A DNA stretch of 7,475 nt from Chloroflexota bacterium (GCA_003520455.1 DOUV01000884.1:1-7475), one strand, 5' to 3'. Shown: positions 1 to 6,448, numbered from the stretch's first letter. Made by a program: numbers and translations. The notes: generated from the letters alone by a model not told the origin.

Positions 1-1
1 C

Positions 2-337
2 GGCACCGAGGGCGGAATCACCACCGGCGCGCCGGTGGTTGTGCGCGCCGCGATGAAGCCGATTTCGACCCTGCTGATGGGCCGCGATTCGGTCAACCTG
101 GCCACCGGCGAGAACGAGCGGACCGTCTACGAGCGCAGCGACTTCACCGCCGTCCCGCGGGCCTGCGTCGTCGGCGAGGCGATGGTCGCTTTCGTTCTGG
201 CCGATGCGCTTCTCGAGAAGCTCGGTGGCGACAACCTGCCCGAGATCCAGGCGCGCCTGGTCCTCTTGAGAGAGCAGGAGGCCGAGTGGCGGCGCTCCGG
301 TGTGCGCAGCGACCCCTATGAGTGGCAGGTTCCATGA
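2..337 (+). CDS. aroC: Chorismate synthase, C-terminal part (5' end outside window)
   Basis: Chorismate synthase converts 5-enolpyruvylshikimate-3-phosphate to chorismate, the last step of the shikimate pathway, using reduced FMN in the cytoplasm. The visible 111 codons open in frame at base 2 with GTEGGITTGAPVVVRAAMKP, the Gly-rich and Arg/Lys-containing core of the family. They continue with TGENERTVYERSDFTAVPRA and GEAMVAFVLADALLEK, which match the conserved C-terminal family signature (Arg-Ser-Asp, then the Val-Pro segment, then the helix ending Ala-Leu-Leu-Glu). About 35 further residues form a charged tail ending EWQVP, as in longer family members. The TGA stop overlaps an ATG (ATGA, 334-337) that opens a short frame leading to aroKB. 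The true start lies upstream of the window. The identification is firm; only the N-terminal extent is unknown. Confidence 0.95.
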   Translation, partial: GTEGGITTGAPVVVRAAMKPISTLLMGRDSVNLATGENERTVYERSDFTAVPRACVVGEAMVAFVLADALLEKLGGDNLPEIQARLVLLREQEAEWRRSGVRSDPYEWQVP

Positions 338-444
338 TGCGCAACGTGAAAGTGAGGTTACGCATCCCGCACGACGCGTCACCGAGCGCGGGCACGCCTC
401 CTCGACCTGTTACCTCCGCCGGCAATAGGACTTCTCACGGATGA
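334..444 (+). CDS. Possible 36-residue coupling ORF between aroC and aroKB
   Basis: An open frame of 36 codons begins at an ATG overlapping the aroC stop (ATGA at 334-337). It ends at a TGA overlapping the aroKB start (ATGA at 441-444). It fills the 103-base gap between the two genes exactly. The peptide starts MMRNVKVRLRIPHD and is basic and rich in Arg, Pro and Ser, with no recognisable domain. A weak CAGG lies about five bases before the first ATG. I infer that it may keep ribosomes on the mRNA between aroC and aroKB rather than make a functional protein. It could equally be chance, because stops are scarce in GC-rich DNA, and rare codons (AGG, TTA, CGA) argue against strong coding selection. 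Confidence 0.25.
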   Translation: MMRNVKVRLRIPHDASPSAGTPPRPVTSAGNRTSHG

Positions 445-2048
445 ACAGCAACCCCAACATCGTGATCACCGGTTTCATGGGGACCGGGAAGAGTACGGTC
501 GGGCCGCGGGTGGCGGCGGCTCTGGGGCGGCAGTTCGTGGACCTCGATGCGCTTATCGTGGCGCGCGCTGGCCGCGAGATCGCTCAAATTTTCGCCGATG
601 ATGGCGTAGTGGCGTTTCGCCAACTGGAGGCAGCGGCGGTCGATGAGGTCGCGGCTCAACGGGGGCTCGTCGTGGCCACCGGCGGAGGTTCCCTCGTCTC
701 GGCCCGCAACCGGCGGGCACTGGCGTCCTCGGGCATCCTGGTCTGCCTGCGGGCGAGGCCTGAGGTGCTCGAGGCGCGGCTGTCTGGGGCGAGCGATCGT
801 CCGCTCTTGCACGCTGAGGACCGGCGAGCGCGGCTGCGCGAACTGTTGGCCGGTCGCGCGCATGCCTACGATCTGATCCCGCACCAGGTTGACACGACCA
901 GCCGCAGCGTGGACGAGGTCGTCGCGGCCATCGTTGGGCTGGCCGAGAGCGCGCTCCCCGAGCCGACCGCGGAGGACGAACCGGTCCGGCTGACCGTCCG
1001 GGTGGCGGGGGCTGAGTACCCTATCGTCTTTGACCATGCCGATCAGTTGGGCGCGCTGTTGCGCGACCGGCGGCTCACCGGCCGACTGGCCATCATCACC
1101 AACGCGTCGGTCGGGCCGTTGCACGCCCTGCCGCTCCAGGCCGACCTGGCGGTGGCCGGTCTGGAGGCGGAGGTGCTTACGGTGCCGGACGGCGAGCAAT
1201 ATAAGACCCTGGCGACCGCCGAGGGCCTTTACACTCAATTGCTGGAGCGCGGCTTCGACCGCAGCAGTGCCGTAGTCGCCCTGGGTGGTGGCGTCATCGG
1301 CGACCTGTCCGGGTTTGTAGCGGCGACCTATATGCGCGGGCTGCCGTTCGTGCAGGTGCCCACCTCACTGCTTGCGATGGTGGATGCGAGCGTCGGCGGC
1401 AAGGTGGCGGTGGACCACCCGCGCGCGAAGAATCTCATCGGCGCCTTCAAGCAGCCGGCTGCCGTGCTGATCGACACTCACTTTCTGACGACACTCCCGC
1501 GGCGAGAGTGGCGCAACGGGCTGGCCGAGGTGGTCAAGCACGGCCTCATCGGGGCCCCGGCGCTCTTCGAACGGTTGGAAACAGCGGCGACCGATGCCCT
1601 GGCTGCTGACCGCGAGTTCGTACGTGAGGCAGTGCAGGTCAAGATCGCCGTCGTGGAAGAGGACCCGTTCGAGCACGGTCGCCGGACGACGTTAAACCTC
1701 GGCCACACTTTCGCCCATGCCTTCGAGGTGCTGAGTGACTTCAAGATCGCCCACGGCGAGGCCGTGGCGATTGGGCTGGTGGCAGCGGCACGGCTCTCGG
1801 CGGAGTTGGGCCACGCGGCGCCGGCGCTGCCTGATCGCGTGGAGGCGCTGTTGCGGCGTCTTGGATTGCCCACCGCCTTCGACCACGCCGCGCCTGAAGC
1901 GGTCTGGCAGGTGATGCAGGGCGACAAAAAGAAGGTTGGCCGGCGGCTGCGCTTCGTGCTGGTGCGGGAGGTCGGCGAGGTCTTTGTCACCGATCAGGTT
2001 CCGGAGGCCGGGGTATATTGTGTACTGGTTGGATTGAAAAGGAGGTAG
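441..2048 (+). CDS. aroKB: Bifunctional shikimate kinase / 3-dehydroquinate synthase (AroK-AroB fusion)
   Basis: This 535-residue protein fuses two shikimate-pathway enzymes. Residues 1-170 are shikimate kinase, which phosphorylates shikimate with ATP: P-loop GFMGTGKST (11-19), DLD (34-36), the FRQLE motif with Arg60, substrate-binding GGG (81-83) and lid DRPLL (119-123). A Pro/Glu-rich linker (about 171-183) leads to 3-dehydroquinate synthase, which cyclises DAHP using NAD and a divalent metal: DGEQYKT (250-256), the NAD-binding GGGVIGD (282-288), VDASVGGK (314-321), and likely metal ligands Glu363, His422 and His438. Each half is close to full stand-alone length, so both activities are expected. 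The two reactions are not consecutive in the pathway, so the fusion suggests stoichiometric co-expression rather than simple channelling. AroKB fusions are known in some other bacteria. The ATG at 441 puts the P-loop near the N-terminus as usual; a weak AGGA lies ten bases upstream. Confidence 0.95.
   Translation: MNSNPNIVITGFMGTGKSTVGPRVAAALGRQFVDLDALIVARAGREIAQIFADDGVVAFRQLEAAAVDEVAAQRGLVVATGGGSLVSARNRRALASSGILVCLRARPEVLEARLSGASDRPLLHAEDRRARLRELLAGRAHAYDLIPHQVDTTSRSVDEVVAAIVGLAESALPEPTAEDEPVRLTVRVAGAEYPIVFDHADQLGALLRDRRLTGRLAIITNASVGPLHALPLQADLAVAGLEAEVLTVPDGEQYKTLATAEGLYTQLLERGFDRSSAVVALGGGVIGDLSGFVAATYMRGLPFVQVPTSLLAMVDASVGGKVAVDHPRAKNLIGAFKQPAAVLIDTHFLTTLPRREWRNGLAEVVKHGLIGAPALFERLETAATDALAADREFVREAVQVKIAVVEEDPFEHGRRTTLNLGHTFAHAFEVLSDFKIAHGEAVAIGLVAAARLSAELGHAAPALPDRVEALLRRLGLPTAFDHAAPEAVWQVMQGDKKKVGRRLRFVLVREVGEVFVTDQVPEAGVYCVLVGLKRR
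2039..2045 (+). promoter_or_regulatory. Strong ribosome binding site for aroQ inside the end of aroKB
   Basis: AAGGAGG lies six bases before the aroQ ATG and within the final Lys-Arg-Arg codons of aroKB, just ahead of its TAG. The same bases encode the AroB C-terminus and recruit ribosomes for aroQ. This fixes the aroQ start and supports one operon. Confidence 0.85.
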
Positions 2049-2051
2049 AGG

Positions 2052-2510
2052 ATGGCAGACCTGGAATTCTTAGTCCTGCACGGTCCGAACCTGAATCTGC
2101 TCGGCGTGCGCGAACCGGAGGTCTACGGGCTGTTAACGCTCTCTGAGATGAACCAGCGCCTGACCGCCCGCGCCGGCGAGTTGGATGTAGCCGTACGGAT
2201 ACTTCAATCGAACCACGAGGGGGAACTGATTGATGCAATCCATGATGCCCGCGTGTGGGCGGCCGGGATCGTGATCAACCCTGGTGGACTCACCCACACG
2301 TCGGTCGCCCTGCGCGACGCGATTGTCGGCGTGGGCCTGCCGACCGTGGAGGTGCATCTGAGCAACATCTTCGCCCGCGAGCCGTTCCGCCACCACTCCT
2401 ACCTCTCCCCGGTCTGTGTCGGGGTCATCAGTGGTTTTGGCTGGCGCAGCTACGTTTTGGGGCTCGAGGCCCTGGTTGGGCAAGTGCAGGCCACAAAACG
2501 TGATACGTGA
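2052..2510 (+). CDS. aroQ: 3-dehydroquinate dehydratase, type II
   Basis: AroQ removes water from 3-dehydroquinate to give 3-dehydroshikimate, acting directly on the product of the AroB half encoded just upstream. The 152-residue length is typical of the small dodecameric type II enzymes. Family residues are all visible: [10 protein letters not shown] (9-18), Arg20 and the catalytic Tyr25 in [16 protein letters not shown] (53-61), Asn76 in INPGG, His82 in THTS, His102 in EVHLSN, and Arg113 in FRHHS. Only three bases separate it from the aroKB stop, and it has a strong Shine-Dalgarno site, so it is co-transcribed with aroKB. The type I enzyme (AroD) is excluded because the fold signatures differ. 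It is the last gene of the operon; its stop codon falls within a hairpin (2504-2526). Confidence 0.96.
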   Translation: MADLEFLVLHGPNLNLLGVREPEVYGLLTLSEMNQRLTARAGELDVAVRILQSNHEGELIDAIHDARVWAAGIVINPGGLTHTSVALRDAIVGVGLPTVEVHLSNIFAREPFRHHSYLSPVCVGVISGFGWRSYVLGLEALVGQVQATKRDT

Positions 2511-2526
2511 CGGAATCGGTCACGTA
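2504..2526 (-). terminator. Hairpin between convergent aroQ and the secreted hydrolase gene
   Basis: TACGTGAC (2504-2511) and GTCACGTA (2519-2526) form a perfect 8-bp stem with a 7-base loop in the 29-bp gap between convergent genes. Read on the - strand the stem is followed by TCACGTTTT, a short T run set back a few bases, so it fits a weak terminator for the hydrolase gene better than one for aroQ. The aroQ TGA lies inside the stem and no T run follows on the + strand. Confidence 0.5.
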
Positions 2527-2539
2527 CCACGCATCACAT

Positions 2540-3856
2540 CTACCGATCCCAGCTAAAACGCCGAACGAACGGCGGCATCTTCGCAACGGCGGCGATGGTC
2601 GCCTGGCGGTTCCCGGCGAAGCTGTCCCACCAGGCGTTGTCGTCGCCTTTGTCGGCGATCAGCCAAACGCAGTAGGCAAAGAAGTAGTCCGGAAGTGGCT
2701 GGTCGTTGCTCAAGGTGCCGGTGCGGAACCAGTTGAACATCTCGACGTGGAAGTCCCGGTGGCGCGTCTCGTCGATTGGCGGGAAGCGTCCGTCGTTGGC
2801 GGCGTTAATCTTCCAGCCACCCTCACCGGCGACCATTGGCGGGACCCGGCCGATCCGGCGTTGGAAGATATCGGCGAAGTACAGGAAGCCAAGGGCGCCG
2901 TTGAGATCCTCGGTGTAGTTCGGCGGGTGGTTCATCCCGTAGGGGTGGGGTATAAAGAAGAAGCGGTCGAGGACGGCCTCGCCCTGCTGGACCTGGAGGC
3001 GCGTGATCGCGTTCTCCAACCACTCCGGGTTGATAAACTGCCAGCCGACATAGCCGCCCGCGTTATAGACATCGCGGGTCGCCTGCATCAAACGTTTGAG
3101 AAATTTCCCCTCGTTAATCTGATCGGGATCCTCGTCCCATTCCGCCGGGAGGCTAGGCTCGTTATAGAGTTGCATGTACGGCGGCAGCCCCGCCGCCTCG
3201 ATGATACGAATGTCGCGCTCCCACCCGTAGTAGCTTTCCGATGGCCGCAGCATCTTCCGCCAGACCGGGGTGATCCCGGCCTGAGCAAACGCTGGGGCGG
3301 CCATTTTGAGTTGGTTCTCGTCAGCGTAGACCACCAGGGTCCATTTGGCGCCGAGCTGCTGCAAGCGGGCGATGTTGGCGCGTAGCGCCTCCTCACCGAA
3401 GTACTGGTCGCGCACGAAGTGCATGCAGCGCCCGTTATCTTCGGCCGGGCGCGGCCAGTCTTGCAGTGCCATCGCCGGCAGATCGGTGCGTAGGCTGAGC
3501 GGTTCCGGCTTCGATGGTTCTTCTGCCTCCTTGGTTGGTTCGGGGGTCTCCGTTGGAGTCGCTGTGGCTGTTGCGCTCGGAGTTGGCTGGGAGACGGCGA
3601 GTGGGGGGGCGGCCGGCGGTTCTGCCTTGCTCACCAACGGCAGGTAGAACGTGAAGCCTCGACTGGGGAGGCTCGGCACCACGGCGGCCGGGGTCGTCAC
3701 GGACTCGGCTGGCGCCAGCGGGCGAACGGCTCGTGTGGACAAGGCCGTCGGGCGCGGGGGCTCTGGGGGAATTTGGTACGCCCGCGCCAGGGAGCAGCCC
3801 AGGCTCAGAACGAGCACCAGCAGCAGCCCCCATGGGCTAAATTTCAAGATGTTCAT
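2540..3856 (-). CDS. Secreted clan GH-A-like glycoside hydrolase
   Basis: This is a 438-residue exported protein. Residues 1-26 form a signal peptide (hydrophobic LLLVLVLSLGC, then an Ala-Arg-Ala signal peptidase I-type site); the LSLGC stretch is a poor but possible lipobox. FYLPLV (70-75) precedes a Thr/Pro-rich linker (91-107), and residues about 125-438 are a probable TIM barrel. Clan GH-A landmarks occur in the expected order: Asn232-Glu233 in YNEPS (acid/base, strand 4), His304-Pro-Tyr306 (strand 6), Glu345 in VAGEGGW (nucleophile, strand 7) and Trp398 in VWLIAD (strand 8). These suggest a retaining glycosidase acting outside the cell or on its surface. I cannot assign the exact GH family or substrate. 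The ATG at 3856 is chosen because it begins the signal peptide; a GTG at 4009 would add 51 residues with no secretion features. No Shine-Dalgarno site precedes the ATG (see the leaderless promoter). Confidence 0.8.
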   Translation of the reverse strand: MNILKFSPWGLLLVLVLSLGCSLARAYQIPPEPPRPTALSTRAVRPLAPAESVTTPAAVVPSLPSRGFTFYLPLVSKAEPPAAPPLAVSQPTPSATATATPTETPEPTKEAEEPSKPEPLSLRTDLPAMALQDWPRPAEDNGRCMHFVRDQYFGEEALRANIARLQQLGAKWTLVVYADENQLKMAAPAFAQAGITPVWRKMLRPSESYYGWERDIRIIEAAGLPPYMQLYNEPSLPAEWDEDPDQINEGKFLKRLMQATRDVYNAGGYVGWQFINPEWLENAITRLQVQQGEAVLDRFFFIPHPYGMNHPPNYTEDLNGALGFLYFADIFQRRIGRVPPMVAGEGGWKINAANDGRFPPIDETRHRDFHVEMFNWFRTGTLSNDQPLPDYFFAYCVWLIADKGDDNAWWDSFAGNRQATIAAVAKMPPFVRRFSWDR

Positions 3857-3862
3857 AGCAGC

Positions 3863-3891
3863 AGTATGCTGGGGGCGGTACGTCCCGTCAA
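3863..3891 (-). promoter_or_regulatory. Candidate leaderless promoter for the secreted hydrolase
   Basis: On the - strand, TTGACG (3891-3886), a 17-base spacer and CATACT (3868-3863) resemble a sigma-70 promoter (5/6 and 4/6 matches). The -10 ends six bases before the ATG at 3856, so transcription would begin at or next to the start codon. That would explain the missing ribosome binding site. The -35 overlaps a small inverted repeat, CGTCA-AACC-TGACG (3886-3899), which could bind a regulator. The -10 match is modest. Confidence 0.35.
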
Positions 3892-4002
3892 ACCTGACGA
3901 AGGAGCGGACGGCGGCCTTGGAGGTTGGGCGATGACCAGCGGATTGGGTCGTGGTACGAGTCGGAGACATTGGAGTTCCGACTCTGCTTGATGAAAAATT
4001 GA

Positions 4003-4031
4003 TTGACACCCCTATAGGCGCATGCTACAAT
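4003..4031 (+). promoter_or_regulatory. Strong sigma-70-type promoter for the EF-G-like gene
   Basis: A perfect TTGACA -35 (4003-4008), a 17-base spacer and TACAAT -10 (4026-4031; 5/6 match) lie upstream of the EF-G-like gene. The -10 is preceded by TGC, an extended -10 feature. Transcription should start near 4038, giving a leader of about 140 bases. This is the most consensus-like promoter I found in the window and suggests high, housekeeping-type expression. Confidence 0.82.
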
Positions 4032-4051
4032 AGCCCGACTGTTGAAATTGG

Positions 4052-4150
4052 AAGTGCGGGCCATTAGATTTCAGGTCAGGCCGCGCAAACTGCTCTGGTT
4101 TTCCCCGGCACAATCCCCTTGCTATCTAACCTCGCACTTATCTAGCTAGA
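4052..4150 (+). other. Potentially structured 5' leader of the EF-G-like mRNA
   Basis: AAGTGCGGG (4052-4060) can pair with CTCGCACTT (4131-4139) in a 9-bp helix with one G-U pair. It would enclose about 70 bases containing nested short pairings GCCG/CGGC (4080-4083 with 4106-4109) and AAAC/GTTT (4087-4090 with 4098-4101). The palindrome TCTAGCTAGA (4141-4150) follows just before the ribosome binding site. It matches no riboswitch or leader class I recognise. It could regulate translation or be incidental. Confidence 0.35.
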
Positions 4151-4161
4151 CTTCTGTTTTG

Positions 4162-4167
4162 AGGAGG
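4162..4167 (+). promoter_or_regulatory. Shine-Dalgarno site of the EF-G-like gene
   Basis: A perfect AGGAGG stands eight bases before the ATG at 4176 and fixes that start. Together with the consensus promoter it indicates efficient translation. Confidence 0.88.
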
Positions 4168-4175
4168 ACGTTGGC

Positions 4176-6239
4176 ATGAAGAGTTATCAGCCGGCCGACT
4201 TGCGCAATGTGGCGCTGGTATCCCATGGTGGGGCCGGTAAGACGACGCTAGCGGAAGCGATGCTCTACAAATCGGGCGCGACCACTCGACAGGGGAATGT
4301 CGAAGAGGGCAACACGGTTTCGGATTTTGATCCTGAGGAACAACGCCGCCAAGTCTCGATCAACACCAGCGTCATTCCGGTCGAGTGGCGTGACTGCAAG
4401 ATCAACCTGATTGACACGCCCGGCTATGCTGATTTCGCCGGGGATGCGAAGAGCGGTCTGCGGGTGGCGGATTCGGCGGTGATCGTGGTGGACGCCGTCG
4501 CCGGTCCGGAGGTCGGAACGGAACTGATGTGGCAGTACGCGTCTGAGCGCGAGCTACCCCGGATGGTCTTCGTCAACAAGATGGATCGAGACAATGCCCG
4601 CTTCGACCGCGCCCTCGAGCGCTTGCGCGAGGTCTTTGACAACGTCAAATTTGTCGCGTTGCAGATTCCGATGGGTCAGGGTGGTGACTTCAGGGGTGTC
4701 ATTGATGTCATCGAGCGAAAGGCCTACACGGGTGCCGGGAAGCCAGGGGAAATTCCGGGGGAATACACCGACCAGGTGGATGTCGCCAATGTTGAGCTGA
4801 TGGAGGCGGCTGCCGAGGCCGATGACGAGCTTCTCCTGAAATATCTTGATGGCGAGGAGCTCACCCCCGAGGAGGTCTGGCACGGGCTCAAAGCGGGCGT
4901 GCTTCAGGGCTCGATTGTCCCGGTGCTGGCGGGGTCGAGCAAGCAGAACATCGGCATCAGTGCGCTGGCAAGCGCCATCTGCGATCTGCTGCCCAGCCCG
5001 CTGCAAGCGTTGCCCGAGGTGGCCGAGCTGAACGGGGCGGAGGTTGAGCTGAAACGCGATCCCAACAGCCCGCTGGCGGTCCTGGTCTTCAAGACCATCG
5101 CCGATCCTTTCGGCAAGGTTTCGTACCTTCGCGTCTTCTCAGGCACGCTCCATGCCGACAGCCGGGTCCTGAACCCTCGCACCGGTGAGGAGGAGCGGAT
5201 CGCCCAACTCTACAACATGCGTGGCAAGGAGCAGCTTCCCACGAAGGCGCTCGTTGCGGGCGACATTGGCGGGGTCGTCAAGCTGAGTGAGACGGCGACG
5301 GGCGACACCCTGGCTGACCGGGCGAATCCTTACGTTTTGAAGCCGATCAAGTTCCCCGACCCGGTCTTTGTTGTCGCGATCTTCCCGAAGAGCCAATCCG
5401 ATGTGGACAAGCTCATGCCGGCCCTGCAGCGGCTTGTCGAGGAGGATCCCACCCTCCGGGCGGAGCGCCAGCTGGAGACCAGGCAGACGCTGCTTCAGGG
5501 GCTCGGTGACCAGCACATTGATGTGGCGCGCAACCGGTTGGAGTCCAAGTACGGCGTTCACATCAACATTGAGCAGCCGCGGGTTCCCTATCGTGAGACT
5601 GTCGCCCGGACAGCCGCGGCGCAGTATCGTCACAAGAAGCAGACCGGTGGCGCCGGGCAGTTTGCCGAGGTTCACATGCGGGTTGAGCCGCTCCCACGAA
5701 GCGAAGGGTTTGAGTTCGCCAACGCGGTGTTCGGTGGGGCGATCTCAAACAACTTCATGCCCTCGATAGAGAAGGGGGTCAAGTCGGTGCTGGAGCAAGG
5801 GGTCATCGCGGGCTATCCGGTGGTGGATGTGAAAGCCGTCGTCTACGACGGCAAGGAGCACCCGGTCGACTCCAAGGATATCGCCTTCCAGGTCGCGGGC
5901 CGCGAAGCCTTCAAATCCGCTTTCCGCGAGGCCAGCCCGATCCTTCTGGAGCCGATCTACACGGCACGAGTCACGGTTCCGGAGCAGTTCATGGGCGATA
6001 TCATGGGCGACTTCAATACCCGCCGCGGCCGTATCCTGAATATGGAACAGGAGCGCGGCAAAGCCACGATCACGGCGCTGGTGCCCCTGGCTGAAATGCT
6101 CCGTTACGCCACCGACCTGCGCTCGATGACCCAGGGTCGCGGGCTGTACACGGTCGAGTTGAGCCACTATGATCCTGTGCCCGCCCACCTCGCCCAGAAC
6201 ATTGTTGCTCAGGCGAAGAAGGAACGCGAGGAAGAGTAG
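4176..6239 (+). CDS. EF-G-like translational GTPase (EF-G-2 type)
   Basis: This 687-residue protein has the five-domain layout of elongation factor G: G domain (1-275), II (about 295-385), III (395-470), IV (472-590, with KKQTGGAGQFAEV at 487-499 and His562 near the tip) and V (592-687, with MGDIMGDFNTRRGRI). GTPase motifs are SHGGAGKTT (16-24), DTPG (80-83), NKMD (134-137) and GSS (253-255). It differs from canonical EF-G in family-defining places: the P-loop reads HGGAGKT rather than HIDAGKT, switch I has RQVSI where EF-G has RGITI, and Tyr84 replaces the catalytic His after DTPG. These changes and the C-terminal SHYDPVPAHLAQ match the EF-G-2 group (Thermus EF-G-2, mycobacterial FusA2-like), whose role is unsettled; a mycobacterial member was reported to lack ribosome-dependent GTPase activity. 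It stands alone, without rpsL, rpsG or tuf, unlike the str operon. It probably acts on ribosomes, but translocation should not be assumed. Confidence 0.9.
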   Translation: MKSYQPADLRNVALVSHGGAGKTTLAEAMLYKSGATTRQGNVEEGNTVSDFDPEEQRRQVSINTSVIPVEWRDCKINLIDTPGYADFAGDAKSGLRVADSAVIVVDAVAGPEVGTELMWQYASERELPRMVFVNKMDRDNARFDRALERLREVFDNVKFVALQIPMGQGGDFRGVIDVIERKAYTGAGKPGEIPGEYTDQVDVANVELMEAAAEADDELLLKYLDGEELTPEEVWHGLKAGVLQGSIVPVLAGSSKQNIGISALASAICDLLPSPLQALPEVAELNGAEVELKRDPNSPLAVLVFKTIADPFGKVSYLRVFSGTLHADSRVLNPRTGEEERIAQLYNMRGKEQLPTKALVAGDIGGVVKLSETATGDTLADRANPYVLKPIKFPDPVFVVAIFPKSQSDVDKLMPALQRLVEEDPTLRAERQLETRQTLLQGLGDQHIDVARNRLESKYGVHINIEQPRVPYRETVARTAAAQYRHKKQTGGAGQFAEVHMRVEPLPRSEGFEFANAVFGGAISNNFMPSIEKGVKSVLEQGVIAGYPVVDVKAVVYDGKEHPVDSKDIAFQVAGREAFKSAFREASPILLEPIYTARVTVPEQFMGDIMGDFNTRRGRILNMEQERGKATITALVPLAEMLRYATDLRSMTQGRGLYTVELSHYDPVPAHLAQNIVAQAKKEREEE

Positions 6240-6267
6240 AGATGCCCCCGCCGAGGTATCTCTACTC
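6234..6267 (+). terminator. Hairpin overlapping the EF-G-like stop codon
   Basis: GAGTAGAGAT (6234-6243) and ATCTCTACTC (6258-6267) form a perfect 10-bp stem with a 14-base loop. The TAG stop (6237-6239) is inside the left arm. No T run follows, so this is not a textbook intrinsic terminator. With the next hairpin it may end transcription or protect the 3' end. Confidence 0.45.
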
Positions 6268-6280
6268 ATGGTCCCTGGGA

Positions 6281-6322
6281 ATACCGGAGGCGCCGCTTGT
6301 TGTCAGGTGGCGCCTCCGGTGT
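6281..6322 (+). terminator. GC-rich hairpin, probable bidirectional terminator
   Basis: ACCGGAGGCGCC (6283-6294) and GGCGCCTCCGGT (6309-6320) form a perfect 12-bp stem, extended by a G-U and an A-U pair to 6281/6322, with a 14-base loop. It lies between the convergent EF-G-like and TPR genes, where a shared terminator is expected. The T tract is missing on both sides, so termination would rely on stem strength or on Rho. Confidence 0.6.
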
Positions 6323-6324
6323 AT

Positions 6325-6448
6325 CGTCTGCCCGCACCTTGGAGACCGCCGAGCGCAGCGTACTCCGAGTCGGAGGAATAGCGCGGTGCACCCGAAACGC
6401 GATCCAACGACCCCGGAATCCTGTTTCTCCTGGCGGCAGATATGGCCG
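6325..6448. other. Gene-free remainder of the convergent spacer
   Basis: Together with the two hairpins this completes a 209-base gap between the EF-G-like and TPR stop codons. I see only a minor CTCCG-AGT-CGGAG hairpin (6363-6375) and no credible reading frame on either strand. Confidence 0.5.

Noticed and set aside
435..1238. - strand open frame of 267 codons opposite aroKB
   Set aside because: It is a shadow of the shikimate kinase and synthase coding sequence, Arg- and Gln-rich with no recognisable motif.
2507..3385. + strand open frame of 292 codons opposite the secreted hydrolase
   Set aside because: It mirrors the hydrolase codons in GC-rich DNA. The - strand protein has a signal peptide and catalytic landmarks and this one has none.
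3535..3610. Repetitive-looking DNA near the 5' part of the hydrolase gene
   Set aside because: It is explained by the Thr/Pro-rich linker codons and is not a separate repeat element.
3857..4009. N-terminal extension of the hydrolase to a GTG at 4009
   Set aside because: It would bury the signal peptide behind 51 Ser/Thr/Arg-rich residues, and its start codon would overlap the -35 of the opposing promoter.
4033..4061. GCCCG/CGGGC inverted repeat that could compete with the 9-bp leader helix
   Set aside because: The left arm (4033-4037) lies between the -10 and the expected transcription start near 4038, so it should not be in the RNA.
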